Part shown: positions 29,445-39,807 of the stretch, in pieces | How the letters are laid out: the number at the start of each line of letters is the position of its first letter | Position numbering within the stretch: the stretch's first letter is position 1 | From: Thiomicrorhabdus cannonii | GTDB taxonomy: Bacteria > Pseudomonadota > Gammaproteobacteria > Thiomicrospirales > Thiomicrospiraceae | DNA length: 64,000 bases | Reading direction: 5' to 3' | NCBI RefSeq assembly: GCF_013391695.1 | Contig: NZ_JACBGH010000009.1 | Location: 1-64,000, forward strand | The notes under the pieces: model-generated | The model's database searches: none | What the model was told of the DNA's origin: nothing | What the model saw: the letters and a program-made list of their open reading frames with translations, nothing else | Made by a program: the position numbers and the translations under genes

Positions 29445-30797
29445 TCAGCGCGCCTCCTCGGCGGCCACCATCTCACCCACCAGTTGCTCGAACACCTTGC
29501 CGCGGTGCGCATAGTTGTCAAACTGGTCAAAACTCGCACAGGCCGGTGAAAACAGTACACAATCCCCGGCCTGCGCCGTTTGTGCCGCAAGCGTAATCGC
29601 CTGCGCCAGGGTGTCCACCCTGGCCACCGCTTCGTGTGGCAAGGCCGCCGCGATCTGCTCGCGGTCACGACCGAAGACGATGGTTTGCCGGCAATACTCG
29701 TGTACCGCCGGCTGCAACGGACTGAAGTCGGCATCCTTGCCCACCCCGCCTGCCAAAAGAATAAGTTGAGCGTTACGATGTCTGGCCTGCTGCCCCATAC
29801 TTTCAATCGCCGTCAAGGTCGCGCCCACATTGGTGCCCTTGGAATCGTTGATCCACTCCACATCCTTGTAGTTGACGACCAGCTGGGTGCGGTGCGGCAA
29901 GCCTTTGAATTCGCTCAATACTTTCTGGAAAATCTCGGGCGCAATATTAAACGGCTGGCATAGCGCCATCATCGCCAAGGCATTCAAACGATGGTGCTTG
30001 CCCTGCAATACCATGTCACTCACCGTGACCAACGCCTGCTGCCCGCGCGCCAGCCAAAGCTGCCCCTCCTGTTCCATCACCCCGTAATCGTCAGGGCCGC
30101 GTTCAAAGCTTTCCGACAGTCCGAAACGCACCACCGGACAGTGGTGGATCATGCCGTGTTCGCTGAAATCTTCCGGCAACACCGCCAGGTCTGTCTGCTC
30201 GAACACTTTGGTTTTGGCTTGGATATAGTCCTCCAAATCCTCGTAACGGTCCATATGGTCTTCCGACACATTCAGTACCGTCGAAGAGATGGTCTGCAGC
30301 GAATAGGTCGTTTCCAGCTGAAAACTGGAAAGCTCCAGCACATAGACGTCGTAATCGGTTTCGTCCAACAGCAGGTCAAGCGCCGGCTGCCCCAGGTTGC
30401 CGCCCATGGCCGCCTTGTAGCCCGCCGTCTGCAGCGCAAGCCCGGTCAGGGTGGTCACCGTGCTCTTGCCGTTGGAACCGGTAATGCCAATCACCGGCAC
30501 GCCCACCGCACGGGCAAACAGTTCGATATCACCGATCACCTGTTTGCCGAGTTTGCGCAGGTTCATCACCCAAGGCTCCGACTGGGCGATCCCCGGACTC
30601 AGCACAATGGTTTCAAACTGAGCGATCCACGCCGTCGGCAGATGGCCGGTGGCGAACTCCACCCCCGGAAACCGCTGTGCCAAGGCCGACACATCCAGCT
30701 CCTCGCGAGTATCGTAAGCAAAACAATGCTCACCCTGCGCTTCAAAATAACGTAACACCGATTGACCGGTAATTCCTAAACCTGCTACTAAATACAC
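29445..30797 (-). CDS. murD: UDP-N-acetylmuramoylalanine--D-glutamate ligase MurD
   Basis: MurD adds D-Glu to UDP-MurNAc-L-Ala. The 450-residue protein has GLGITGQS at the N terminus, the ATP loop GITGSNGKSTVTTL and the SEDHMDRY motif. It lies 2 bp upstream of ftsW. Confidence 0.97.
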   Translation of the reverse strand: MYLVAGLGITGQSVLRYFEAQGEHCFAYDTREELDVSALAQRFPGVEFATGHLPTAWIAQFETIVLSPGIAQSEPWVMNLRKLGKQVIGDIELFARAVGVPVIGITGSNGKSTVTTLTGLALQTAGYKAAMGGNLGQPALDLLLDETDYDVYVLELSSFQLETTYSLQTISSTVLNVSEDHMDRYEDLEDYIQAKTKVFEQTDLAVLPEDFSEHGMIHHCPVVRFGLSESFERGPDDYGVMEQEGQLWLARGQQALVTVSDMVLQGKHHRLNALAMMALCQPFNIAPEIFQKVLSEFKGLPHRTQLVVNYKDVEWINDSKGTNVGATLTAIESMGQQARHRNAQLILLAGGVGKDADFSPLQPAVHEYCRQTIVFGRDREQIAAALPHEAVARVDTLAQAITLAAQTAQAGDCVLFSPACASFDQFDNYAHRGKVFEQLVGEMVAAEEAR

Positions 30798-30832
30798 GCT
30801 ACCATCCTAACTATGGGCCAATCCAACCTGCT

Positions 30833-31915
30833 CTAGCGCAGTTTCAAACTCGCCAGACCAATCAATACCAGAATAATCGTAATCACCCAGAAACGCACAA
30901 TCACCTGCGACTCATGCCAACCCTTCTGTTCGAAATGGTGATGCAAAGGCGCCATCAGGAAAATACGCTTCTTGCGCAACTTGTAGGAGCCGACCTGCAG
31001 AATCACCGAAAGGGTTTCGGCCACAAAAATCCCGCCCATAATAAACAGCACCAGTTCCTGCTTGACCGCCACCGCCATGCCGCCCAAGGCCGCACCGATC
31101 GCCAGCGAACCGACATCACCCATAAACACCTGGGCGGGATGGGCATTGAACCACAGAAACCCCAAACCGGCGCCCACCAGTGCGGCGGCGAGAATGGTCA
31201 TCTCACCCACGCCGGGAATGTAGGGGATATTCAGATAATCGGCAAAATAGACGTGGCCGGACAGATAGGCAAACACCCCCAGAGCGCCGGAGATCATCAC
31301 CGTCGGCATAATCGCCAGACCGTCCAGACCGTCGGTCAGATTCACCGCATTGGAGGTGCCCACAATCACCAGATAGCTCAGCACAATCGTCCAGGCACCC
31401 AGTTCAAGCACGGTGTCTTTCATATACGGGATCAACAACTGCGTCTCCGCCGGCACATTCGCCAGCGCATACAGCGTGTAGGCGGTCACCAGGCCGATGA
31501 TCGACTGCCACAGGTATTTGGTGCGCGCACGCATGCCGTTGGGGTCTTTGTAAACCACCTTTTTGTAGTCATCCACAAAGCCCACCACGCCGAATGCCAG
31601 CATCGACAAGGTGACCACCAGCAGATAGTGGTTGGTCAGGTCGCCCCACAAAAACACCGACACCGCGATCGAAAACAGAATCATGGTGCCGCCCATGGTC
31701 GGCGTGCCCGATTTGACCAGATGGGTTTGCGGGCCGTCCAGACGGATGCTCTGCCCCACCTTGAGGCGCGTCAGCCAGCGGATCATAGTCGGCCCCACCA
31801 AAAAGGAGATGATCAGCGCGGTAAGCACACTCATAATCACCCGCATGGTGATGTACTTGAACACCCCGAAACCGGAAATGTACTGTTGCAAGTATTCGGT
31901 TAAATAGATAAGCAT
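30833..31915 (-). CDS. mraY: Phospho-N-acetylmuramoyl-pentapeptide transferase MraY
   Basis: MraY moves phospho-MurNAc-pentapeptide to undecaprenyl phosphate, making lipid I. The 360-residue polytopic protein carries the aspartate motifs FVDDYKK and [10 protein letters not shown] and the HHHFE motif [12 protein letters not shown]. Its upstream region contains a 9-bp tandem repeat (31951-31995). Confidence 0.97.
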   Translation of the reverse strand: MLIYLTEYLQQYISGFGVFKYITMRVIMSVLTALIISFLVGPTMIRWLTRLKVGQSIRLDGPQTHLVKSGTPTMGGTMILFSIAVSVFLWGDLTNHYLLVVTLSMLAFGVVGFVDDYKKVVYKDPNGMRARTKYLWQSIIGLVTAYTLYALANVPAETQLLIPYMKDTVLELGAWTIVLSYLVIVGTSNAVNLTDGLDGLAIMPTVMISGALGVFAYLSGHVYFADYLNIPYIPGVGEMTILAAALVGAGLGFLWFNAHPAQVFMGDVGSLAIGAALGGMAVAVKQELVLFIMGGIFVAETLSVILQVGSYKLRKKRIFLMAPLHHHFEQKGWHESQVIVRFWVITIILVLIGLASLKLR

Positions 31916-31950
31916 GCTGTCCTCTGCTCTATATTTCTATATAGTTTTTT

Positions 31951-31995
31951 ATGGTTTTTATCTGTTTTATCTGTTTTATCTGTTTTATCTGTTTT
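31951..31995. repeat. 9-bp tandem repeat upstream of mraY
   Basis: Plus strand: an imperfect ATGGTTTTT, then four perfect ATCTGTTTT units, in the 121-bp gap between murF and mraY. On the transcribed strand this reads as AAAACAGAT repeats, about 36 to 80 bp upstream of the mraY start. Confidence 0.9.
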
Positions 31996-32036
31996 ATATA
32001 TTCAATGTTCTGTATTTCTTATAGCGCGCTCTCAAG

Positions 32037-33515
32037 TCAAATAGCATGTGCCGCTTTAATCGGCTCCACCACCTTTTCCATACGCGCGCTGCGGGAGCCT
32101 TTCACCAGAACGTTATCGACCTGGCCTTCCGCGAGCAGCTGCAATACACGCGCCGCCATCAACTCGTGCGACGCATAAAAAGCCGCCTGCTCGCCAAATG
32201 CCTGCGGCATGGCCGAGGCCGCCTCACCGTACACTAGCAGATAATCCACGCCTTTTTCACGCGCATAGGCGGCAACTTCCCGGTGCGCAGCCTCACTGCC
32301 GGCACCCAGTTCGCCCATCGCGCCCAGACATAAAACGCAGCGCCCCGGCAAACTCACCAAGGTGTCAATCCCCGCCTTGACCGACGCCGGATTGGCATTA
32401 TAGCTGTCGTCAATCAACCAGCCCTTGGGCAGACGCGTTTTTTGCAGTCTTCCGGCAACCCCGCCAAAACTCAACAGGCCGGGTAGTATCTGCGGCCATT
32501 CCAGTCCGGCCGCCATACAGACTGCGACACAGGCGGCGGCATTAAGCGCATTATGCTTACCCAAAAGCGGCATTGTAACCGTTTGCAACTGCCCTTTCAC
32601 TGACAATTCAAAACGACTCGTTTCGCTGTCGGCGGCATAACTCAGTAAACGCACATCGGCGCTTTCCGCCTCGCCAAAACACAGGCTATTCTCCACCCCC
32701 AAACGGGCGATTTCAGCCTGCCAGTAATCAAAACCGGGCGAATCGGTATTCAAAATCGCAAAGCCGTTGCCATGCAGGCGGTTCAAACCCAGAAAAATCT
32801 CGCCCTTGGTCTCGATCACGCCCTGCAGCGAACCGAACCCCTCCAGATGGGCGCCCGACGCGTTGTTGAGCAACGCGATATCCGGCTCGGCCAACAAGGT
32901 CAAATACTCAATCTCTTTGCGATGGTTCGCGCCCATCTCGATAATCGCAAACTCATGTTCCGGACGCAAATTCAGCAGCGTCCGCGGCACGCCGAAATCG
33001 TTATTCAGATTGCCTTCGGTCGCCAAAGTCTTGCCGACATTGGAGAACAGATTCAACAGCATCGCCTTGGTGGTGGTTTTGCCGTTGCTGCCGGTTACGG
33101 CGATAAGCTTCTTCACCGGCATCTGACGCCGGTGCCAACGGGCAAACTGCCCCAACGCCAAACGGGTATCCTCGACCAGAATCGCCGGTACGGCACAGTC
33201 GACCACCTCAGAAACCAGTACCGCCGCCGCGCCCTGCTTGACGGCATCCTCAATAAACGCGTGGCCGTCAAAGCGCTCGCCCTTGATGGCGGCATACAGA
33301 TCACCCGGCTTGATGTTGCGGCTGTCGGTACTCACACCACCAAAACGCACGGGGATTTCGCTGCAAGGGCCAAGCCACTCGCCCTGCACGCTCTCCTGCA
33401 GCTGCGTCAGCTCCCAGCTGAAAGCCGCATCCTGAATACTTTCCTGCACCTTGAGTTGCTGTTCCATTCTATTAACCTGCTGTTGCGGCGTCAGACCGTC
33501 CTGCATCTTGTTCAT
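32037..33515 (-). CDS. murF: UDP-N-acetylmuramoyl-tripeptide--D-alanyl-D-alanine ligase MurF
   Basis: MurF adds the D-Ala-D-Ala made by Ddl. The core matches the family (STDSRNIKPGDLYAAIKGERFDG, ITVTGSNGKTTTK-like AVTGSNGKTTTKAM). I chose the ATG preceded by GAGGG, 13 bp after murE, giving about 492 residues. That includes a Gln/Glu-rich extension of roughly 35 residues before the usual start; an internal ATG at 33467 would give the more typical length. A dispersed motif copy encodes PGLLSFGG. Confidence 0.94.
   Translation of the reverse strand: MNKMQDGLTPQQQVNRMEQQLKVQESIQDAAFSWELTQLQESVQGEWLGPCSEIPVRFGGVSTDSRNIKPGDLYAAIKGERFDGHAFIEDAVKQGAAAVLVSEVVDCAVPAILVEDTRLALGQFARWHRRQMPVKKLIAVTGSNGKTTTKAMLLNLFSNVGKTLATEGNLNNDFGVPRTLLNLRPEHEFAIIEMGANHRKEIEYLTLLAEPDIALLNNASGAHLEGFGSLQGVIETKGEIFLGLNRLHGNGFAILNTDSPGFDYWQAEIARLGVENSLCFGEAESADVRLLSYAADSETSRFELSVKGQLQTVTMPLLGKHNALNAAACVAVCMAAGLEWPQILPGLLSFGGVAGRLQKTRLPKGWLIDDSYNANPASVKAGIDTLVSLPGRCVLCLGAMGELGAGSEAAHREVAAYAREKGVDYLLVYGEAASAMPQAFGEQAAFYASHELMAARVLQLLAEGQVDNVLVKGSRSARMEKVVEPIKAAHAI
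32466..32484 (+). repeat. Dispersed motif copy 9 (within murF)
   Basis: Perfect core with the AAAACTC flank; antisense to the gene, read as PGLLSF. Confidence 0.9.
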
Positions 33516-33528
33516 ACCCTCGTCCCGC

Positions 33529-35061
33529 TCAAGAGCGCGCTGCAAACCACGCCTCGACGACCTGCTGGTCGCTGAAAGAATGGCGCACGCCGGCAATCTC
33601 CTGATAGGCTTCATGCCCTTTGCCCGCAATCACCACCACATCGTCAACGACGGCATGTTGCAGCGCATACTCAATCGCCGCATGGCGATCCTCGATCACG
33701 ATGACTTGGTCGACATCGGCAAAACCGGCCAGCGTGTCATTAAAAATCTGCTGTGGCGACTCATGGCGCGGATTATCGCTGGTCAGCACCACCTTATCCG
33801 CTAGAGCCTCGGCAACCGCGGCCATCAACGGGCGCTTGCCGCGATCGCGGTCGCCGCCGCAACCGAACACCACCCACAACCGCCCGGAGGATTCCGCCGG
33901 AAAATGCGCTTTTACCGCCTGCAACACATTTTGCAAAGCGTCCGGCGTATGGGCAAAGTCCACCAGCACGGTGGGGCGCTCGGCCACCTTGTGCATCCGC
34001 CCCTTGACTGCCTTCAACGCCGGCAAGACCGCGCAGGCCGCCGCCCAGTCAAAACGGCACGCCATCAGGATACCCAATGCACAGAGGACGTTTTCGAGAT
34101 TGAAACGGCCCATCAGATTCAAGCGGACCTCGCAGGGCGCTTCGGCAAACTGCAGCGCCAAGTGCATGCCGGTTACATCCAGCGTGGCGCTCTGACAGCA
34201 AAGATTCACCCCTCTGCCGCAGCCGCAAGCCTCATGACACGGCTGCACGCTGTAGGCAAGAGCCTGCGGACAGTTTGCCAGCAACTGCTGGCCCAGACTG
34301 TCGCAGGCATTCAACACCCTAAAGCGGCTTTCATAATCGCTGAACAAGCTGCGCTTGGCATCGCGGTAGTCGGCTTCGTCGGCATGAAAATCGAGATGGT
34401 CGCGCGTCACCTGTGTCAGCGCAACACATTCAAACGCCACGCCCGCTACCCGTCCCAGACGCAAGGCGTGGGACGAAACCTCCATCACCACCCAGTTGGC
34501 ACCGGCCTTTGCAAAATCATGCAGTAAGCGCTGCACGCTGACCACATCCGGCGTGGTGTTTTGCGTGTCGCTCAGGCGGGTTTCGCCACTGGCGCGCATC
34601 AAGCCGTGGCCGAGCGTGCCGATCAGGGCGGGCGTCTGTCCGAGCACCGCCAGACTCTGCGCCAGATAGTGCGCGGTGGAGGTTTTGCCGTTGGTGCCGG
34701 TAATGCCGACCACCTTCAGGCGGCGGCTCGGCGCATCATAAAACCAGTTGGCCAGCGCGGCGAGGCGTGTCTGTAAATCCGTCACCACCCAGACAAGCGG
34801 CGCTGACGGCAGCGTCGCATACCCGGCCTGTTCAGTTTCTGTGAGCGGCCGATCCGTCAAAATCACGGAGGCTCCCTGCCGGCCGGCTTGCGCTAAAAAA
34901 TCCAAACCGTGCTTCTGGCCGCCCTGAATCGCAATAAAGACGTCGTTTTCCTGCAAGGCGCGGGAGTCGAGGTGCAAATCCCCCACGCGCTGCGCGGCGA
35001 GCCCCTCATCCAATTCACCCGCCGGTTGCAGATGGGCAAACAGTTCCGCCAGCGTCTTCAT
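33529..35061 (-). CDS. murE: UDP-MurNAc-L-Ala-D-Glu--meso-diaminopimelate ligase MurE
   Basis: MurE adds the third amino acid. The DNPR motif (TSDNPRHES) marks the meso-diaminopimelate-specific type. The 510-residue protein carries the ATP loop GITGTNGKTST and the conserved VMEVSSHAL. It lies 24 bp downstream of ftsI. A dispersed motif copy near the N terminus encodes TEQAGYA. Confidence 0.97.
   Translation of the reverse strand: MKTLAELFAHLQPAGELDEGLAAQRVGDLHLDSRALQENDVFIAIQGGQKHGLDFLAQAGRQGASVILTDRPLTETEQAGYATLPSAPLVWVVTDLQTRLAALANWFYDAPSRRLKVVGITGTNGKTSTAHYLAQSLAVLGQTPALIGTLGHGLMRASGETRLSDTQNTTPDVVSVQRLLHDFAKAGANWVVMEVSSHALRLGRVAGVAFECVALTQVTRDHLDFHADEADYRDAKRSLFSDYESRFRVLNACDSLGQQLLANCPQALAYSVQPCHEACGCGRGVNLCCQSATLDVTGMHLALQFAEAPCEVRLNLMGRFNLENVLCALGILMACRFDWAAACAVLPALKAVKGRMHKVAERPTVLVDFAHTPDALQNVLQAVKAHFPAESSGRLWVVFGCGGDRDRGKRPLMAAVAEALADKVVLTSDNPRHESPQQIFNDTLAGFADVDQVIVIEDRHAAIEYALQHAVVDDVVVIAGKGHEAYQEIAGVRHSFSDQQVVEAWFAARS
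34821..34838 (-). repeat. Dispersed motif copy 10 (within murE)
   Basis: Perfect core with the AAACTG flank; encodes ETEQAGY. Confidence 0.9.
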
Positions 35062-35085
35062 CTTTGGCCACCTCTTATCGACAGT

Positions 35086-37041
35086 TCAGTGTACATAGGT
35101 CGAAACCACTTCATCGAGCGGCTGGTCATGCGGCACGTTGCGCAAACGCAAGGCATGCTCCATGACCTCTTTGAACACCGGCGCGGCTACCGCGCCGCCG
35201 TAATAAATCCCGCGGCTCGGCTCGTCCACCGCCACCACCATCACCATATCCGGATTGGATACCGGCACGATGCCGGCAAACAACGACATATAGGTATTCT
35301 GCTCGTAACCGCCGTTTTTGGTTTTATGCACCGTACCGGTCTTGCCCGCCACACGGTAGCCGGCAATCTGCGCTTTCGGCGCGGTACCGCCACGGGCCAC
35401 CACTTTTTCCATCATCAGCAGCACCTCTTGGGCGGCTTTCTCACCGACCACCCGCTCCAGCGCCGGCGGTTCGGTTTGCTTGAAGAGGCTCAAGGGCATG
35501 ATATTCCCCTGATTGGCCAGCATCAGATAGGCGTGTGCCAGATTCAGCAGATTGATGTTGAAACCGTAACCGAAGGAAGACGACACCTGGTAGAGCGGCG
35601 TCCACTGCTCCACCTGCTTCACATAACCGCTCGCCTCGCCCGGCAGGTAGAGTCCGCTGTCACGCCCGAAACCGATCGTCTTCCACAAACCCCACTGCTG
35701 TTCCGCCTTGAGGCGCAGCGCCACCTTGGACTGGCCGACGTTGCTCGATTTCTGGATAATGCCCTCGGGCGTCAGCCAGCCGTTGTCATGCGTATCGGTA
35801 ATGCGGTAACCGTCGATACGGATCGCGCCGGGGCGTGTGTCAATTTCTTCATCCGGCTTGAGCACACCCAAATCCAGTGCTTTGGCGATCACAAACGGTT
35901 TGACCGTCGAACCCGGCTCCAGCAGGTCGGTCACCACCCGGTTTTTAATCCCCTCACCGCTCAGTTTGGCGCGGTCATTGGGGTTGTAGCCCGGCAGACT
36001 GACCATCGCCAGCACCTCGCCCTTTTTGGCATCCAGCACCACCGCACTGGCCGATTTGGCCTGATGCTCGATCATCACCGCCTTGAGTGCGCGATAGGCA
36101 AAAAACTGGATCTGCTTGTCGATGCTCAGGGTAATGTCCTTACCCGGCCTGGCGGGTTTGACATCCTTGACAAAATCGATGACCCGGCCTGCCCGGTCCT
36201 TAATCACCTGCTTTCTGCCCGGCACGCCTTTGAGCCAGTCGTTATACGCCAGCTCCAAGCCTTCCTGCCCTTTGTCGTCGATATTGGTGAAGCCCACCAG
36301 ATGCGCGCTGATCTCGCCGGCCGGATAGTAACGCTTGTACTCGTCCTGCACATACACGCCGTAAAGATCGAGTTTTTCCACCTGTTCGGCCACATAGGGT
36401 TCAATCGAACGCTTCAGGTAAACAAAACGCCGTTTGGAAAAGGTCTTGAGCTTCTGCTCAATCTCTGCCGGCGTCAGACGCAACGCCTTGCCCAACTTGA
36501 CATACAGATTCTGAAAGCCCTGCATCTGCTCCGGATCGATCCAGATGGAAGGCTGGTCTTTATGCACGACTATCTGCGTCTGGTCGCGACCTTGCGGCGC
36601 AAAGGTCATCCCGACCTTTTTCAGATAGATGCCCGGCAACTCCAGCTGTTCGATCGCTTCGATGATTTTGGCGTCGGTTTCCTGACGGATAAAACTCAGG
36701 CGCTTATGCTGCTGACGTTTGGCCAGCTGCAGCAGCTGCGTCTCACTCAAGCCGAGCAGACTCAGAAACTGACGGTAATCTCTCTGAAAGCCCATCACCT
36801 GTTTGGCGTCGACCCAGACCGACGCCATCGGCGTGCTCAACGCCAGCACGTCACCATTGCGGTCGTAAACCGTGCCGCGCGGCGCCGGAATCTCCAGGGT
36901 ACGCACCTGACGTTTGGTGCCCTCTTCCTGTAAAAAGTCGGCACGCAACACCTGTACATAGAAAGCACGGCCGAGCACCGCGATAAATCCGAGTGCGATC
37001 AGGAAAAAGACCACTTTATCGCGGCGAAACTTCAGACTCAT
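35086..37041 (-). CDS. ftsI: Septal transpeptidase FtsI (PBP3)
   Basis: FtsI is the class B penicillin-binding protein that cross-links septal peptidoglycan. The 651-residue protein has an N-terminal membrane anchor (about residues 10-28), a dimerisation domain and the transpeptidase motifs STVK (SxxK), SSN and KTGT. It overlaps ftsL by 26 bp. It is somewhat longer than the E. coli protein (588 residues), mainly in the non-catalytic N-terminal half. Confidence 0.97.
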   Translation of the reverse strand: MSLKFRRDKVVFFLIALGFIAVLGRAFYVQVLRADFLQEEGTKRQVRTLEIPAPRGTVYDRNGDVLALSTPMASVWVDAKQVMGFQRDYRQFLSLLGLSETQLLQLAKRQQHKRLSFIRQETDAKIIEAIEQLELPGIYLKKVGMTFAPQGRDQTQIVVHKDQPSIWIDPEQMQGFQNLYVKLGKALRLTPAEIEQKLKTFSKRRFVYLKRSIEPYVAEQVEKLDLYGVYVQDEYKRYYPAGEISAHLVGFTNIDDKGQEGLELAYNDWLKGVPGRKQVIKDRAGRVIDFVKDVKPARPGKDITLSIDKQIQFFAYRALKAVMIEHQAKSASAVVLDAKKGEVLAMVSLPGYNPNDRAKLSGEGIKNRVVTDLLEPGSTVKPFVIAKALDLGVLKPDEEIDTRPGAIRIDGYRITDTHDNGWLTPEGIIQKSSNVGQSKVALRLKAEQQWGLWKTIGFGRDSGLYLPGEASGYVKQVEQWTPLYQVSSSFGYGFNINLLNLAHAYLMLANQGNIMPLSLFKQTEPPALERVVGEKAAQEVLLMMEKVVARGGTAPKAQIAGYRVAGKTGTVHKTKNGGYEQNTYMSLFAGIVPVSNPDMVMVVAVDEPSRGIYYGGAVAAPVFKEVMEHALRLRNVPHDQPLDEVVSTYVH

Positions 37042-37369
37042 GCGGTGCTACTTGCAGATACAGGGTTTGTAAATTGTGGCGCGATTGCGATTTATCCAGC
37101 GTCATATGCAGTCTGGACTGGGCAATGCGCTCCACTCGGGCAGGCGAACTCAGATGCATCTTCTCCAGCATCAGGCGCCCCCACTCTTCACGCGCCTGAA
37201 TATTTTTCTGCAGCGCGCGGTAATATTCGGTTTCGGTATGCCGTATCTGGTGCTGTATCTGGATAATCGCAACCAAGCAGATCAACACCGTCACCCCCAA
37301 GCTGAAAATAAAAAACCCACGCCACTTAAACGGAGTTAAGTGTGTGGGTTTGGGGAATCTTTTCAACAT
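37016..37369 (-). CDS. ftsL: Cell division protein FtsL
   Basis: FtsL is a small bitopic protein of the FtsQLB complex. The 117-residue protein has a basic N-terminal tail, one membrane segment (about 19-37) and a coiled-coil-like periplasmic stretch (REEWGRLMLEKMHLSSPARVE), a pattern typical of FtsL. Position directly before ftsI and overlap with it support the call; sequence identity in this family is always low. Unusually, ftsZ lies directly upstream. Confidence 0.9.
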   Translation of the reverse strand: MLKRFPKPTHLTPFKWRGFFIFSLGVTVLICLVAIIQIQHQIRHTETEYYRALQKNIQAREEWGRLMLEKMHLSSPARVERIAQSRLHMTLDKSQSRHNLQTLYLQVAPHESEVSPR

Positions 37370-37463
37370 GTTGGCGTCATACCTATGTCAAACCTTTCAG
37401 TCCATTGAGTTTATGAAAACCGGATCAACCACTCCTCATCACTCAATCGACCGATCGGCTTGC

Positions 37464-38711
37464 TTAGTCAGCCTGACGGCGCAAGAAGGCGGGAATGTCC
37501 AGATAGTTCGAGTTCGGCAAACTACCTGTCAAACCACCGTTAGCCACCATCTTCGGACGCTCCACTTCAACCTTAGGCGTCTCCTTGACGGTTTCCACCT
37601 TCATCGCAGGCTGCAACGGCTGCTGAACCGGTTGCGGTGCCGCCTGAACAGGCTGTGAAGCTTCAACGGTTGCGCTGGTTTCAACCGGTTCCTTATTGGC
37701 CTGTACCGCTGTCAGGTTAGGCTTCACCATCTCCGGCTTTTTTGCAACCGCCCCCGCTTCCGCCAGGCCGGTAGCCACCACGGTAACACGGATTTCATCC
37801 TGCATCGATTCATCAATCGACGTCCCGATAATCACCTTGGCGTCCGCTGCGGCGACCTTGTCGATCACGTCACCCACTTCGTTGAACTCACCCAGAGTGA
37901 AATCCAGACCACTGGTGATATTGACCAGCAGACCTCTGGCACCGGATACACAAATGTCTTCAAGCAACGGGTTGGCAATCGCCTTCTCGGCGGCTTTGAC
38001 CGCACGGTCTTCACCAGTGGCATGACCCACCCCCATCATCGCCATACCGCGTTCCGTCATCACGGTACGCAAGTCTTCAAAGTCGACGTTGATCATACCC
38101 GGACGCGTCACCAACTCGGAAATCCCCTGTACCGCACCGTGCAGCACTTCGTTGGCATAGTCGAATGCCTTGGCTAGCACGAAGTCGCGACCCAACACTT
38201 TCAACAATTTGTCGTTAGGCACGGTGATCAGGGAATCCACATGTTCAGCCAATGCATCGATACCGGCATCCGCTACCTTGTTGCGGCGCTCGAAGCTGAA
38301 TGGGCGGCTGACGACACCAACCGTCAAAATACCCATTTCGCGTGCCGCCTGCGCCACCACCGGCGCCGAACCGGTACCGGTACCGCCGCCCATACCGGCG
38401 GTGATAAAGACCATATCCGCATCGCGTAGCTGCTCTTTGACCTTATCGATATCTTCTTTGGCGGCTTGCGCACCGCGGTCCGGATCGGCACCCGCACCCA
38501 AACCACCTGAACCCAACTGGATACAGACCGGCACTCTCGAATTTGCCAAGGCCTGCGCATCCGTATTGGCGCACATGAATTGCACGCCCTCTACATTGGA
38601 GCGCACCATATAATCCACCGCGTTACCGCCGCCACCGCCGAGACCGATGACCTTGATAACCGGCATACCAGGCGTACGCACTGGTGTCGTTTCTTTCCCT
38701 ACAAATTTCAT
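37464..38711 (-). CDS. ftsZ: Cell division GTPase FtsZ, in an unusual position
   Basis: FtsZ is the tubulin-like GTPase that forms the division ring. The 415-residue protein has GGGGGNAV, the tubulin signature GGGTGTGS (108-115), the T7 loop NVDFED (208-213) and a Gln/Pro/Val-rich linker. The C-terminal peptide [12 protein letters not shown] binds FtsA and ZipA in relatives. AAGGGGA precedes the ATG. It is complete and the only ftsZ in the window, but lies between rsmH and ftsL rather than between ftsA and lpxC. The 139-bp gap upstream probably holds its own promoter; I could not place a convincing -10/-35 pair. Confidence 0.98.
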   Translation of the reverse strand: MKFVGKETTPVRTPGMPVIKVIGLGGGGGNAVDYMVRSNVEGVQFMCANTDAQALANSRVPVCIQLGSGGLGAGADPDRGAQAAKEDIDKVKEQLRDADMVFITAGMGGGTGTGSAPVVAQAAREMGILTVGVVSRPFSFERRNKVADAGIDALAEHVDSLITVPNDKLLKVLGRDFVLAKAFDYANEVLHGAVQGISELVTRPGMINVDFEDLRTVMTERGMAMMGVGHATGEDRAVKAAEKAIANPLLEDICVSGARGLLVNITSGLDFTLGEFNEVGDVIDKVAAADAKVIIGTSIDESMQDEIRVTVVATGLAEAGAVAKKPEMVKPNLTAVQANKEPVETSATVEASQPVQAAPQPVQQPLQPAMKVETVKETPKVEVERPKMVANGGLTGSLPNSNYLDIPAFLRRQAD

Positions 38712-38850
38712 GACGACGATTCCCCTTAATCAGCATGACATTTAAAAAAACCGTGTAATGCCTGCCCGAACCCATTCCAAACAAACTTTACACTTTAGGA
38801 GCGCTTTGAACGAGATGAACACACTCGTGCAAAACCCTCTTCAAAAACTC

Positions 38851-39807
38851 TTACAAACGCTCGGCAATCCGCAACACCGCGCTGCGCGAACGGCTATTGA
38901 GACGGCACTCTTCTTCACTTGGAAACACCGGCTTGCCGACGCGCTTCAGCACCGGCTCAATCACCTCGATCTGCACCGGCGAATCGGGAAACAAGTCTTT
39001 CATCGTGGATTGGTCACGCATAAACTGCTTCACAATGCGGTCTTCCAGCGAGTGGAAACTGATGACCACCAGACGTCCGCCCGGCGCCAGCACCTCCAGC
39101 GCCGCTTCCAATACATTTTTCAACACATCCAATTCACGATTCACCGCGATACGAATCGCCTGAAAGGTGCGGGTTGCCGGATGCTTGTTCTTTTCGGTTT
39201 TCGGCGAGACGCGTCTGACCAGCTCCGCCAAATCCAAGGTAGTTTTCAACGCGTCCTGGACACTGGCTTCCTTGATGGCGCGGGCGATGCGCCCGGCAAA
39301 ACGCTCTTCGCCATACTGCTTCAGCACCTTGACCAGCGTCGCCTCTTCCACCTGCTGCAGCCACTCACGTGCGCTCAGACCGGCTTGCGGATTCATGCGC
39401 ATGTCCAACGGCCCTTCACGCATAAAACTGAAACCGCGCTCGGCATCGTCCAACTGCGGCGACGACACCCCCAAATCCAACAGCAATCCGTCAACCTTGC
39501 CGGTCAGGCCACGTGCGGCGCAAAACTCCGCCACCTGTTCAAAACTGCCGTGCTGAATTTCAAAGCGTGCGTCCTGAATATGTATGTTGGCATACTCGAT
39601 CGCCTGCGGATCCTGATCGATTGCCAGCAGCCGACCCTTTTCGCCAAGCTGTTGCAAGATAGCGCGACTATGCCCGCCACGCCCGAAGGTGCCGTCGATA
39701 TAGACACCATCCGGGCGGATATGAAGACCTTCAAGCGACTCGTTCAGCAATACCGAAAAATGCACCTGCTGACTGTCTTCATTCGGATTTAGGATGGTTT
39801 CGGGCAT
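38851..39807 (-). CDS. rsmH: 16S rRNA (cytosine1402-N4)-methyltransferase RsmH
   Basis: RsmH (MraW) methylates N4 of C1402 in 16S rRNA; RsmI (60357-61262) adds the 2'-O-methyl group on the same nucleotide. The 318-residue protein has [10 protein letters not shown], the SAM loop GTFGRGGHS and [11 protein letters not shown]. Start and mraZ stop overlap as TAATG. Confidence 0.97.
   Translation of the reverse strand: MPETILNPNEDSQQVHFSVLLNESLEGLHIRPDGVYIDGTFGRGGHSRAILQQLGEKGRLLAIDQDPQAIEYANIHIQDARFEIQHGSFEQVAEFCAARGLTGKVDGLLLDLGVSSPQLDDAERGFSFMREGPLDMRMNPQAGLSAREWLQQVEEATLVKVLKQYGEERFAGRIARAIKEASVQDALKTTLDLAELVRRVSPKTEKNKHPATRTFQAIRIAVNRELDVLKNVLEAALEVLAPGGRLVVISFHSLEDRIVKQFMRDQSTMKDLFPDSPVQIEVIEPVLKRVGKPVFPSEEECRLNSRSRSAVLRIAERL

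Noticed and set aside
31951-31995. 9-bp repeat as a CRISPR array
   Set aside because: Units are contiguous with no spacers and too short.
36141-36193. ACCCGGCCTGG and ACCCGGCCTGC in ftsI as extra motif copies
   Set aside because: Two or more mismatches to the 12-mer and no A-rich flank; probably chance in GC-rich sequence. ACCCGGCCTGCC at 45649 was dropped for the same reason.
34909-36933. 674-codon open frame antisense to ftsI
   Set aside because: Shadow frame of a GC-rich gene; His/Arg/Gln-rich peptide with no domain, while the other strand encodes a full FtsI.
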